From the NCBI GenBank assembly GCA_023415835.1, contig JAEZJK010000041.1, forward strand, positions 1 to 61,035: 61,035 nt of DNA. The letters are read 5' to 3'. Source of the DNA: Bacillota bacterium (GTDB taxonomy: Bacteria > Bacillota > UBA4882 > UBA8346). Every line of letters starts with the position of its first letter. The stretch's first letter is position 1. The notes beneath the pieces were generated by a model. That model ran no database searches, had not been told where the DNA came from, and worked only from the letters and a program-made list of their open reading frames with translations. The position numbers and the translations under genes are program-made. Shown piece by piece: positions 1-8,023 of the stretch.

Positions 1-27
1 CCGGTCTATTCCTTGAATGTATCCCAT
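1..27 (-). CDS. Transposase, N-terminal 9 residues only (runs off the window)
   Basis: The ATG is the complement of 25-27, with an AAGGAG site nine bases upstream. The visible peptide is MGYIQGIDR. From memory this resembles the start of IS1182-family (IS5-like, DUF772) transposases, which often begin M-x-Y-I-Q-G followed by a short charged stretch. Only the start is present, so the catalytic DDE domain cannot be seen. The family assignment rests on this short match and on the identical inverted copy at the other end of the window. Confidence 0.5.
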
Positions 28-126
28 GCTAATTTACTCCTTAGGTTGTTTCTTTTCCCATCCCATTATAGTATAATTATACCATATTTTACCTCGATAT
101 TTCTGGTTTTCACACATTCTGACGTT
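1..126 (-). mobile_element. 5' end of an IS element, left copy (probable IS1182 family)
   Basis: These 126 bases are the exact reverse complement of 60909-61034. They carry, on the minus strand, an A+T-rich promoter-like stretch with TATAAT-type hexamers (about 62-80), a ribosome binding site (complement of 37-42) and the first codons of a transposase. The repeat stops at 126, where the HD-GYP remnant begins, so the IS terminus is at or near 126. The element continues out of the window to the left. Confidence 0.75.
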
Positions 127-553
127 GCCTGGGAACACCATGAAATTTGACGGAACCAGTTATCCCCGCGGGTTAAGGGGAGAATCGATTCACGAGTATG
201 CTAGGGTTACCGCTTTGGCCGATGTTTATGACGCTTTAACCACCAACCGGTCTTACCGGGAACAGATTATGCCCCATGAGGCTATTGAATACCTTCGAGA
301 TGGTAAGGGGCTTGCTTTCGACCCGGAAATAGCGGAAGTTTTTTTGGAGAAGATCGCTCCGTTTCAGGTAGGTAGCATTGTCTTACTTAATAACGGCGAA
401 AAAGCGATAGTAGTTAGGATTAACCATGAATTTCCCGGCCGTCCGGTGGTAACGTCAGTTTTCGACCAGGCCGGGAGTAAATTGGAACATCCGGTGGAGC
501 GGAACCTAAGGAGGGATTTGACCTTATTTATTGTAAAAGCCTTTGAAAATTAA
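127..553 (+). pseudogene. HD-GYP domain protein, C-terminal fragment cut off by the IS end
   Basis: The readable frame carries the second half of an HD-GYP cyclic di-GMP phosphodiesterase domain: FDGTSYPRGLRGE (the GYP-type motif with S for G), then ALADVYDALTTNRSYRE, then a C-terminal tail like that of the intact HD-GYP protein at 38985-40037. The HD half is missing. Just upstream, codons for E-H-H-E are visible at 133-144 in a different frame, so two bases appear to have been lost in an A-run at about 143-145. The gene is therefore broken twice: by the IS boundary near 126 and by a frameshift. It ends at a normal TAA. Confidence 0.75.
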
Positions 554-623
554 GTGACCAGGATTCTATATTTTTGAAACCATCATTCGGGTTTTACGTT
601 AAATAAATCAAGGAGTGATTATT

Positions 624-1196
624 TTGAAAAAATCATTTATTTTTTTAGGAATCGTTATTGTTTTAATCGTTTTGTTGATTATTCCGTTTGGAATGTTTAT
701 TTCGTATTCCAATAGCTTTAAGGCTTTGAATAATGAGATTGAATCCCAAATGAAACAGGTTGACAATATTCTCTTGAGGCGGCATGATCTCATCCCCAAC
801 CTGGTGAACTCGGTCAAGGGATACATGGCTCATGAAAAAGAGATCTTTACCAATTTGAATAATGCCCGGAACCGGATGCTGGAAGCCAATACCGTCCAAG
901 AGAAGGCCGCAGCTAACGGGGCTGTGGAATCGGCCCTCAACCGGTTGATGATGGTAGTGGAGAATTATCCCCAGTTAAAAGCGAACGAACAGGTCAACCG
1001 GTTAATGGATAACCTTGAAGGGACCGAAAACCGTTTGGCGGTTGAAAGAAAACGTTATAACGATTTGGTTAAAGAGTATAATAATAAAGTGGAGTTGTTC
1101 CCCGGAAGCATCTTTGCCGGAATGGTAGGGGCAACCAAGAAGGATTACTTTGATGTACCGGAGGCCGCCAAGGAGAACCCGGTAGTTAACTTTTGA
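624..1196 (+). CDS. lemA: LemA family protein
   Basis: A membrane-anchored LemA protein of about 190 residues, the usual family size. One hydrophobic N-terminal segment (about residues 4-26) is followed by a helical domain with the family hallmark of a pair of Arg-Arg/His-Asp-Leu-Ile-Pro-Asn-Leu residues and a second conserved LKAN stretch near residue 115. The TTG at 624 is preferred because AGGAG lies at 611-615, eight bases upstream; a GTG at 615 overlaps that site. LemA genes commonly sit beside TPM-domain genes, as here (1546 and 2360), and the trio is thought to act at the cell envelope. Exact function is unknown. Confidence 0.9.
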   Translation: MKKSFIFLGIVIVLIVLLIIPFGMFISYSNSFKALNNEIESQMKQVDNILLRRHDLIPNLVNSVKGYMAHEKEIFTNLNNARNRMLEANTVQEKAAANGAVESALNRLMMVVENYPQLKANEQVNRLMDNLEGTENRLAVERKRYNDLVKEYNNKVELFPGSIFAGMVGATKKDYFDVPEAAKENPVVNF

Positions 1197-1308
1197 CCGG
1201 GATTTCAGCGGATTAAACCATCTATTTAGGTTTAAAGGCCAAAATCCGGAGGTTAGATCTTAGGCTTTGCATGAGATGACTTTTGATAGTAGTTTAAGTT
1301 ATTAAAAA

Positions 1309-1390
1309 ATCCTATAAATCCTGTTAACCCTGTCAAATAAAAATCTCGTTTTAGACAGGATTCACAAGGATTAACACTGATTTTAAAACC
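1309..1390 (+). repeat. Dispersed CCTGTC/GACAGG hairpin repeat, copy 1
   Basis: This lies in the 349-base gene-free stretch 1197-1545. It contains ACCCTGTCAAA, an A-rich spacer, then TTTTAGACAGGATT and a run of ACA/GGATTA words. Copies occur at about 19905-19965 and, more diverged, at 10800-10885. The CCTGTC and GACAGG arms can pair to a short hairpin. I see no gene in the rest of the stretch. Confidence 0.6.
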
Positions 1391-1545
1391 AATAATTATT
1401 ACAAATACAGCATAAATTTAGGACTAACGTGTAGGGCTATGGTGTTTTCGATCTCGACTTTCTGTATTAACTCATGCATAAGGGGTTAATCGGGTGAATT
1501 CATGATTAAGGTGAATAGTATTTTCTTGAAAGTGGAGGTAAATTG

Positions 1546-2328
1546 ATGAATAAGCGATGGTTCATCCTGATCATCGCCCTTTTTTTTATTGGGCAGGTTT
1601 CAGTAGCGGCTTTGGCAATGGAACCTTTTAAGGTTAGCCACTATGTTACCGACCAGGCGGGTATATTGTCCCAAAACGAACAGGTGCAGCTTTCCCAAGA
1701 GTTATATCGCTATGCGGAAAGCACCGGTAATCAAATCTTAGTGGTTACTATTCCTGGCTTGGAAGGGGAAGAACTGGTAGACTATACTGAGAGATTATTT
1801 GAGTTGAATAAACCCGGCGCCGAGGGCAAGGATAACGGGTTAATTTTATTGGTTGCCAAGGAAGACCGAAAAATAAGGATCGAGGTTGGGTATGGACTGG
1901 AAGAAACTGTGCCTGACGGGAGAGCGGGTACGATTATCCGGAGTGAAATAACCCCTAGGTTTCAGAATGGCGATTTTTATGGAGGGATTACGGCCGGGGT
2001 TTACGCGATCATTAAATCGATTACCCCCGATTATAATATCGAAGGCTTTCGGGGAGCCCCGGTTTCAGGGAAAAGGGAAAGTTCCTTTCCGTCAGCTTTA
2101 ATTGTGGCCTTGATTATCGCCTTCTTTTCGTTCTTTTCCGGCTTGCGCGGTAACCGGAACTATCAACGGCGCTATCGCCGGGGTTATAGTGAGACTACGT
2201 ATTGGGGTGGAGGCGGTTTTGGAGGAGGCTTCGGAGGTGGTTTCGGTGGCGGCGGAAGCTCAGGTGGTGGGGGGTTTAGCGGCGGTGGCGGCAGCTTTGG
2301 CGGCGGCGGCGCCAGCGGAGGCTGGTGA
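1546..2328 (+). CDS. TPM domain protein with signal peptide, TM segment and Gly-rich tail (YgcG family)
   Basis: A secreted or membrane-tethered TPM-fold protein. A signal peptide covers residues 1-25 (hydrophobic core, then ALA). The TPM domain follows (about 30-160), with the typical VTDQAGILS start, the ILVVTIPGLEG strand and the RIEVGYGLEE segment. A hydrophobic segment lies near 183-197, followed by an Arg-rich patch and a long glycine/serine-rich tail, as in YgcG-type proteins. The ATG at 1546 has GGAGG seven bases upstream; TTG 1543 is next to it and less likely. It sits between lemA and a second TPM gene, a recurrent bacterial trio of unsettled function, possibly in envelope or membrane-protein maintenance. 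Confidence 0.88.
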   Translation: MNKRWFILIIALFFIGQVSVAALAMEPFKVSHYVTDQAGILSQNEQVQLSQELYRYAESTGNQILVVTIPGLEGEELVDYTERLFELNKPGAEGKDNGLILLVAKEDRKIRIEVGYGLEETVPDGRAGTIIRSEITPRFQNGDFYGGITAGVYAIIKSITPDYNIEGFRGAPVSGKRESSFPSALIVALIIAFFSFFSGLRGNRNYQRRYRRGYSETTYWGGGGFGGGFGGGFGGGGSSGGGGFSGGGGSFGGGGASGGW

Positions 2329-2359
2329 CTATCAATTATGAATTAGGGGGTTGTGGATT

Positions 2360-2803
2360 TTGTTTGGGGTTAAAACACAATTTTTTTCAAATAAAGAGAA
2401 GGAACAAATCGTGGCGGCCATCGAGGAAGCGGAAAAACGGACTTCCGGCGAGATTCGGGTCCACGTTGAGCCCGGTTCGGGAAAAGACCCGATAGTTAGG
2501 GCTAAAGAAGTTTTTGAGAAACTAGGGATGGCCAAGACCGATCTCCGCAATGGGGTATTGATCTATTTGGCTGCTAAGGATCGGTGTTTCGCAATCATCG
2601 GCGACCAAGGGATCGATAAGGTTGTCCCGGCCAACTTTTGGGAAGATACTAAAGAACAAATGAGCCTGTTATTTAAAGAGGGACGTTTTACGGACGGGGT
2701 TTGTAATGCTATTAAGTCCGCCGGGGGACATTTGGCGGCTCATTTTCCTTACCAACGCGGTGATGTCAACGAATTGAGCAACGATATTTCGGAGGGGACC
2801 TAA
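2360..2803 (+). CDS. Stand-alone TPM domain protein
   Basis: A soluble TPM-domain protein of about 147 residues without signal peptide. It shows the family pattern FSNKEKEQIVAAIEEAEKRT near the start, SGEIRVHVEP, a NGVLIYLAAKDRCFAIIGDQGI core strand and an FKEGRFTDGV segment. The TTG at 2360 is preferred because AGGGGG lies at 2345-2350; an upstream in-frame TTG at 2351 touches that site. It starts 31 bases after the upstream TPM gene and is probably co-transcribed with it and lemA. The function is not established for the family in bacteria. Confidence 0.85.
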   Translation: MFGVKTQFFSNKEKEQIVAAIEEAEKRTSGEIRVHVEPGSGKDPIVRAKEVFEKLGMAKTDLRNGVLIYLAAKDRCFAIIGDQGIDKVVPANFWEDTKEQMSLLFKEGRFTDGVCNAIKSAGGHLAAHFPYQRGDVNELSNDISEGT

Positions 2804-2904
2804 AAAAGCCGGTTATTTACGGAAAATGAATGAAAATTTTTGCAGGAATCAGATGCAAAACCGCGAATCTAATAATGTTAGTAATCTAGATCAGGAGGAT
2901 TCAA

Positions 2905-3096
2905 GTGCCGCGCCGGTCAAACCGTTTTGAACAATTACATCTTGAGTTACAATGGCAGTATTTGAACTGGCTTTCGGAAGCCAGTGAGGAACACGAGTTT
3001 TATGAAAATACTTCCCTGACGTTACTAGGCGCCCGGAAGAAGGGGCTCCAAAAGAACCAGCTTTGGCCGGAGACTACGAAGGCAATTAGTCATTAA
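2905..3096 (+). CDS. Small hypothetical protein, 63 residues
   Basis: The ORF starts with GTG at 2905 behind a strong AGGAGG site at 2892-2897, which is the main reason to keep it. The product is basic at the N-terminus (PRRSNRF), then amphipathic with many aromatic and glutamate residues in the middle (LELQWQYLNWLSEASEE), and basic again toward the end. There is no signal peptide or membrane segment. I do not recognise a family. A heptamer repeat array starts eight bases after the stop. It could be a lineage-specific small protein. Confidence 0.5.
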   Translation: MPRRSNRFEQLHLELQWQYLNWLSEASEEHEFYENTSLTLLGARKKGLQKNQLWPETTKAISH

Positions 3097-3103
3097 TATA
3101 TTA

Positions 3104-3138
3104 AAAGGCAAGAGGCGTAAGGCGTGAGGTAAGAGTAT
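3104..3138 (+). repeat. Heptamer tandem array 1
   Basis: Five consecutive 7-base units: AAAGGCA, AGAGGCG, TAAGGCG, TGAGGTA, AGAGTAT. The units vary but keep a period of seven and a purine-rich AGGC core. Similar arrays occur at 7370, 11704, 12682, 57175, 59743 and 59846. Confidence 0.7.
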
Positions 3139-3301
3139 CAGCCTAGGCTTTGATGCCTTTTTTTTAATCGAAAGTTTTTCCTCAAAGGTTAGGCCTTCCG
3201 CTTTATCCGTAGTACCTCGAATTCCTACAACTTAAGCATAATCAATTGAATAATCGCTAATCAAGATCCAGGCTATTTGCCCCCAATTATTTTCTATAAA
3301 A

Positions 3302-4123
3302 TTACCCCGTTTGAGCTCGTTTACGGCGTTTTTTGGGCGTTTTAGCGGGTTCTTCTTTTTCGGTTGCCGCGATGCTGGCGCGGAGGGCTTCCATCAGATC
3401 GATGATCTTGCCGGTTTCTCGTTCCGGTGCTTGCGCCACTTCGCCTCCGGCGATCTTGGTTTGGATGATTTGCATTAAGGCTTCCCTATAATTGTTGGTA
3501 TATTTGGCTGGTTCAAAGTGGCTGGAGAGGTTTTGAATTAAGCTGGTCGCCATTTGAATCTCGTTCTCGTGAATTTTCGGTTCGGTTTTGATCCCGGTTA
3601 ATCCAGCTATGGAGCGGATCTCGTCCGGATAAAAGATGGTGGCCATGGCTAGCACGTTTTGGTAGACCCTGAGCACGACTATGGTCTCTTTGGAGCGGAT
3701 GGCGACCCGGGCGACGGCGATCTTGCCGGTGCCCTGCATCGCTTTTTTGAGGAGCGCGTAAGCTTTTTCCCCACCCTGGCTCGGTTCGAGGTAATAACTT
3801 TTTTCAAAATAAATTGGGTCAATCTCCGTTAGGTCTACAAAGTCCATGATGTCAATGGTCTTGCTTCGTTCATCGGGAATCCCTTCAAAATCCTCATCTT
3901 TTAAGACGACATACTGGCCTTTCTGATATTCATAGCCCCGGACGATCTCCTCCTGGGGGACTTCCGTGCCGCAGGTGGGGCAACGGCGTTCGTATTTGAT
4001 GGGGGTGCCGCATTTTTGATGGAGATAATTGAATTTAATCTCCTTTTTTTCAGTGGCGGTGTACATTTTGATCGGGACATTGACCAGGCCGAAGCTGATC
4101 GCGCCTTTCCAAAGGGTGCGCAC
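3302..4123 (-). CDS. ku: Ku domain protein, non-homologous end joining
   Basis: A bacterial Ku homolog of about 273 residues, the usual size. It forms a homodimeric ring on double-strand DNA ends and recruits LigD. The start VRTLWKGAISFGLVNVP is the family signature. Near residue 35 an H-x3-C-x10-C-x2-C pattern suggests a zinc-binding insertion as seen in some Ku proteins. The core continues through VLKDEDF and IDIMDFVDL to ITTKIAGGE-like sequence, and ends in a basic tail (KKRRKRAQ). GTG 4123 is chosen over GTG 4132 because GGAGG lies eight bases before it. No ligD is in the window. A decayed second copy of the ku start lies at 6128-6196. Confidence 0.93.
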   Translation of the reverse strand: MRTLWKGAISFGLVNVPIKMYTATEKKEIKFNYLHQKCGTPIKYERRCPTCGTEVPQEEIVRGYEYQKGQYVVLKDEDFEGIPDERSKTIDIMDFVDLTEIDPIYFEKSYYLEPSQGGEKAYALLKKAMQGTGKIAVARVAIRSKETIVVLRVYQNVLAMATIFYPDEIRSIAGLTGIKTEPKIHENEIQMATSLIQNLSSHFEPAKYTNNYREALMQIIQTKIAGGEVAQAPERETGKIIDLMEALRASIAATEKEEPAKTPKKRRKRAQTG

Positions 4124-4316
4124 TAAAATCACCTCCGGGGTAGTATGCCCGGTTTAGTGATTTTACACTTTATCATTGTTTCGAAAATCATGTGACTCGA
4201 ATAATGTTATTGGATATTCGGCTATCGAAATTAATTGTTTGTTATATTCCGTTAGCAAAAATGTAAGGGCCTTATAATTTGATAAACACAATCAATTATG
4301 GAGGTAATTTCCATTA

Positions 4317-4373
4317 TTGCTAGAATATATTTACAATATTGCTAAAATTGGAGCATTTGATGATGAGATTTGA
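4317..4373 (+). CDS. Possible small ORF upstream of the radical SAM gene
   Basis: A TTG at 4317 follows a strong GGAGGT at 4300-4305 (spacing 11) and opens an 18-codon ORF reading LLEYIYNIAKIGAFDDEI before TGA, 42 bases before the radical SAM start. A TATAAT at 4273-4278 could be the -10 of a promoter for both; no good -35 was seen. The strong Shine-Dalgarno site has no other obvious user. It could be a leader or a substrate peptide, or chance in A+T-rich DNA. No known precursor motif is present. Confidence 0.25.
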   Translation: MLEYIYNIAKIGAFDDEI

Positions 4374-4415
4374 AAAATTGGATCAAAAATAATTGAGAAG
4401 TGAGGGGTAAATAAG

Positions 4416-6041
4416 ATGGTATCACAAAACGATATGGCTGTAGATTTCCTTTTTGTTCACGTTCCAAAATTGTCAAGTTATTATAAGCCTATTGATGAAT
4501 TTATGTTTATAAACTATATTCCAATGGGAGTTTTCGCATTGTGTGACATCTTGAACAAAAACAGAATCTCAGCAAAAATAATTCATCTTGGCTTGGAATA
4601 CATAAAAGACAATGACTATTCAATTGTGGAGTTTATCAAAGAAAATAACATTAAAACGGTGGGCCTTTCTTTGCACTGGCATTATCAAGCGTATGATGTA
4701 ATTGAAGTTGCTAGAAGAATAAAGGAAGCTTCAAAGGAAATTAATATTGTATTAGGAGGAATTACTGCTAGCCTTTTTCCTAAAGAAATTATGAAAGAGT
4801 ATGAATGTATCGATTTTCTTATTGCTGGAGACGGTGAAAAAGGCATATTGGAGCTTGCTAAGGCATTAAAAGAAGGCAATAGTGATTTTACCGGGATTTC
4901 CAATTGTGTTTACAGAAAAGATGGAAGAATAATAGATAACGGGATAAGCTATATTGCAGACTATGGTGATGAACTGGAAGATATTGATTATGGAAATCTT
5001 AGTTATTTGGATCATCATCATGATTATAAGGACTTTTTTAAATTACCGTTGTTTTGGTCCCTAAATTCAAGTATTAAGGAAAACATGGAGAAAAAAATAA
5101 GTGGCGCAACGACAACTTTTCCGTTAATGGTTGGACGGGGTTGTACTGTCAATTGCAGTTTTTGTGGTGGAGGAAGAGATGCCCAACTAAAAATATGTAA
5201 AAGAAAAAAACCAGTTTTCCGGCCTGTAGATAAAGTTGTCGATACGATTGAACAGGCGTTAAGTTACGGTTACGAGTCCTTTATCATATGCTTTGACCCA
5301 TATCCTAATGATGATCGCTACTATATTCAATTGTTTGAGGAGATAAGAAGAAGAAAAATATCGTGCGGAATGGGATTTGAATCATGGGGACTACCAACCA
5401 TGAGGTTCATTAAGGAATTTGGGGAAACTTTTATTAAAAAAATTTCATATATTGCTCTTTCGCCCGAAACATTTTCGGAAGAGGTCAGAAAAATAAATAA
5501 GGGATTTTTTTATTCAAATGAAGAGATGTATGAAACTATTCAATTAATGAAGGATGAAGAAGTTCCAGTGTTGATTTATTTAACAATCGGACTTCCGGGA
5601 GAAACTTCCAAGGATATAAATAATAATGTGTTATTCACTACAAACTTAAGAAAAAAATTTAAAAACCTTTTAAGTATTATAATGGTGCCGGTTCAATTAG
5701 AGCCAGGCTCTCCTTTGTTCGAAAACCCGAAGAAACATAATTCCGTTACCGAACGCAAATGTTTTAGAGATTTTTATGAATATCACAAAAAACCTAGCTC
5801 CAATCCATATTCGTATTTGGGTTATGCAACCCATGCTCTTGAAGAAACCGCCTGCGATATTAATAAATTCAACGAGTTTATTTTAAAAGAAAGATGTAAA
5901 AATTTTTGCATGGTTCAAATTAAATTGTTTGGTAAATATTATATCCCGGGCCTTTCAAAGCTTGTGTGCGCTTTAAGTCATAAAAGATGGCAAAGGAATG
6001 GATATGGAAAACCTTTAAATGAACGAAGGACATTTAAATAA
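4416..6041 (+). CDS. B12-binding domain radical SAM protein
   Basis: A 541-residue protein of the cobalamin-binding radical SAM class. The N-terminal part (about 1-180) has a B12-type Rossmann pattern (IPMGVFALCDILNKN, IKTVGLSLHW, INIVLGGITASLFP, FLIAGDGE). The radical SAM core begins at GRGCTVNCSFCGGG (about residue 240), giving the CX3CX2C 4Fe-4S motif, and continues through FESWGLPT, IALSPETFS and LTIGLPGETS. The substrate is unknown; relatives act in lipid, pigment and natural-product methylation or cyclisation. ATG 4416 has GAGGGG upstream. Codon use is visibly more A+T-rich than in the neighbours (many AAA, ATA, AAT), and the gene lies between ku and a ku fragment, which suggests horizontal acquisition. 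Confidence 0.85.
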   Translation: MVSQNDMAVDFLFVHVPKLSSYYKPIDEFMFINYIPMGVFALCDILNKNRISAKIIHLGLEYIKDNDYSIVEFIKENNIKTVGLSLHWHYQAYDVIEVARRIKEASKEINIVLGGITASLFPKEIMKEYECIDFLIAGDGEKGILELAKALKEGNSDFTGISNCVYRKDGRIIDNGISYIADYGDELEDIDYGNLSYLDHHHDYKDFFKLPLFWSLNSSIKENMEKKISGATTTFPLMVGRGCTVNCSFCGGGRDAQLKICKRKKPVFRPVDKVVDTIEQALSYGYESFIICFDPYPNDDRYYIQLFEEIRRRKISCGMGFESWGLPTMRFIKEFGETFIKKISYIALSPETFSEEVRKINKGFFYSNEEMYETIQLMKDEEVPVLIYLTIGLPGETSKDINNNVLFTTNLRKKFKNLLSIIMVPVQLEPGSPLFENPKKHNSVTERKCFRDFYEYHKKPSSNPYSYLGYATHALEETACDINKFNEFILKERCKNFCMVQIKLFGKYYIPGLSKLVCALSHKRWQRNGYGKPLNERRTFK

Positions 6042-6127
6042 AAGGGGATGTAGGTTTGTCCAAGGTGATTACCTGAGGATAAGATTCTTTACTTATGTAT
6101 TAGTAATAGCGCTAATTCTATTATCTC

Positions 6128-6196
6128 ATTGACCAGGCCTAAGTTGAACGTACCAAATGTGCGCAAGATAATCGCCTCGTGGGTAGTATGTTATTG
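6128..6196 (-). pseudogene. Decayed fragment of a second ku gene start
   Basis: This stretch aligns in the same orientation with the 5' end of ku at 4078-4147. It shares CATTGACCAGGCC, AAATGTGCGCA versus AAGGGTGCGCA, ATAATCGCCTC versus AAAATCACCTC and GGGTAGTATG. Read on the minus strand it gives I-L-R-T-F-G-T-F-N-L-G-L-V-N, matching the Ku start I-L-V-R-T-L-W-K-G-A-I-S-F-G-L-V-N after a four-base loss. The homology ends at the asparagine codon. It is either the stump of a paralogous ku or a footprint of the event that placed the radical SAM gene here. Confidence 0.65.
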
Positions 6197-6232
6197 GTAT
6201 AAAACGGATTTGATAAGCTTTTACATAAATTT

Positions 6233-6448
6233 ATGGACAGACCCACAAAACACAAGAACTTTAGCGCAGGCTATACCTGGCGGCCAAAAGGAGAACATGT
6301 CTTAGTCACCGAAGCCTACCAACGCCGCTGCGTCATCACCGGTGAAAAGACTTTGCCGGTTTTAAATGCCTTTCATATCAAACCATACTCTCAAGAAGGA
6401 CCTCATAAGGTCAGAAACGGATTGTTAATGTGGGAGGACTTATTCTGA
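6233..6448 (+). pseudogene. HNH endonuclease fragment
   Basis: The peptide contains YQRRCVITGEKTLPVLNAFHIKPY followed by G-P-H-K-V-R-N-G-L-L, the core of a widespread HNH nuclease family in which C-x-x-(T)-G, AAHI.PY and NGLLL..D.H form the active site. Here the alanine-histidine segment reads NAFHIKPY and the last histidine region is replaced by MWEDLF and a stop, so the catalytic centre is incomplete. The upstream part is also short for the family. No ribosome binding site is visible. I read it as a remnant, probably of a mobile or restriction-type gene. Confidence 0.65.
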
Positions 6449-6834
6449 TTCATAATGATCACGATTTTGATAATATTGCAAAAGGGATAAATTATCCTCT
6501 TGAGTTTTGACTTTAGAAACCTCGGCGTCCCAACAACTACTGGTTCAAAGTTATCGACTCCAGCGCGCTTTTTTACGGTGAACAATTATCAGTTATCGGT
6601 TAGCAAGAAACCCCATAGCATGGTGGTCGTCTCTTTAAGGGACAGAGGGTCGCTATTAGACATCCGGCAGCCCAACTCCGACTCACCTATCCTCTCTACC
6701 TCGAAGCCTAAAATTCCCGCTTAATCAGTAGAGAGGAAACAGCTGTACATCGAAGCCTTTTAGTGCCGGAAGATCCTAAAGCCGCCAATTTTTTGCGTCC
6801 CTCTTTGCTGAATACCCATAAACTCCAACTTCCA

Positions 6835-6925
6835 AGTAGTCGTCCACGTCAATTTCCAATTGACCCGAGCGAAACAATGAAAATGAATTGACGTGGATCG
6901 ACAAGCGCGGATAGCATTTTCTAGA
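6835..6925 (+). repeat. 92-bp dispersed hairpin repeat, copy 1
   Basis: Starts AGTAGTCGTCCACGTCAATT and ends ATAGCATTTTCTAGAT. The inner arms TCCACGTCAATT (6843-6854) and AATTGACGTGGA (6887-6898) are perfect reverse complements. Related copies lie at 10691-10783 and 50188-50280. No ORF is inside. Confidence 0.75.
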
Positions 6926-7369
6926 TGAGAGGGATCAACCAATGGCAACTTCAAGCAACAATCCGCCGCAGGGTGAGTCGCCTTTAGGCCAATTTCTCCA
7001 TCCCCCAAATCCTTTTAATCCGACTAATCCCGAGTAATCCTGGTTCAGACAATGTTTAAGGCCGGTTAAACAGCAATTTGAATCACTTAGGCTCTAACCA
7101 CGAAACCTCTGTCAAAGCTATCAAAACTAAACTCAAGAAAACCAGCAAAGCCCCACACCTCGTTTCTCCCCGGGGGAGAAAGAAAGAATGAGAACGGGCC
7201 CAAGGATCGAACGGGAAATTCAATTACCGAACGAGAAAAGCGTAAAAAATCCCTCCACCAAACCGCCCAATTCGGTGAAGGGAACATCAAAGGTAGTTAT
7301 CATGGTAAATTTATCTAAAAGGAATTAATAATACAGGTCTCCCAGCCATTTTATTGTTTTAAAGCTACT

Positions 7370-7439
7370 AAGACCTCAAGCCTTCGAAACCGGAGCTTCG
7401 ATCTCTGAACTCGGACCTCAGACCTTCGAAACCAAAGCT
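7370..7439 (+). repeat. Heptamer tandem array 2 (ten units)
   Basis: Ten units in strict seven-base register: AAGACCT, CAAGCCT, TCGAAAC, CGGAGCT, TCGATCT, CTGAACT, CGGACCT, CAGACCT, TCGAAAC, CAAAGCT. Most end in CT; TCGAAAC recurs at units 3 and 9. This is the clearest example of the heptamer organisation in the window. Confidence 0.75.
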
Positions 7440-7516
7440 ATTACCCCCGGTGAATCCAAAAAACCGGCAGTTTAGCTCTTCACGGGTAACGCGTAACGGT
7501 TGCACAGATAACGAAA

Positions 7517-7979
7517 TTAAGCCCCGATTGGTTCATTACCCTTTTTCTTAGATCCCGGAAAATGCGCCGAAAGGTCCCCATAAATTCCTTCCGCCTTTTG
7601 GATCTTCGATTTCATCGCGTTCTTAATTGAATTGTAAAACATCAGCGCCGCTGAGAAAGCTTCGCTTCCAGCCAAAATTATGGTATCCGAGAGCGCTTCC
7701 GTAATGCGTAACAGCGGCTGATCAAGACGCGGAGCGCCTCTACCGGCCGAAGATCCGTAGCCAACTCGGCGACATCCAAAAAATTAGAACCAGTTCGGGG
7801 TTTTCTTCACAGTGTTCGATGGTTTTTTGAACAAAACTGATCGTCTTATTCCCCATCTTCGGCATTGCCTGTCGTTCTTCCGGTAACAGAGTCAGGATAG
7901 TATAAGGTGAAAACTGGATATTCAAACACTTTTGATAAACCCACCACTTTTCGGATAAATTATTGTCAGCAAAAAACAA
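7517..7979 (-). pseudogene. Frameshifted remnant of a conserved hypothetical protein
   Basis: Three minus-strand frames join into one protein. The first gives MGNKTISFVQKTIEH then ENPELVLIF; after a one-base shift near 7780 comes FLDVAELATDLRP; after another near 7700 comes LLRITEALSDTIILAGSEAF, then a Tyr-Asn-Ser-Ile-Lys stretch and IYGDLSAHFPG before TAA at 7517-7519. This resembles a family of roughly 130-170 residue hypothetical proteins (start MG/MP-KT..FVQKA, ending DL..RFPG), from memory, of unknown function. Two frameshifts make it a pseudogene. The N-terminal extension before MGNKT is probably not part of the original gene. Confidence 0.6.
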
Positions 7980-8023
7980 CCTAAGCCGCTAAATGCCAAA
8001 TATAATGTTAAGGAGGCTAATCT

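Larger units (their letters stand above)
6449..7516. other. Gene-free decayed region
   Basis: No frame here has a believable protein or ribosome binding site. ORFs on both strands give low-complexity, composition-driven peptides. The stretch does hold a copy of the 92-bp hairpin repeat (6835-6925) and a heptamer array (7370-7439), and it is bounded by two pseudogenes. It looks like a graveyard of accessory DNA. Confidence 0.6.

Noticed and set aside
6500..7290. Several 60-110 codon ORFs on both strands
   Set aside because: Peptides are low in sense, lack ribosome binding sites, and cross repeats; they are open frames in decayed DNA.
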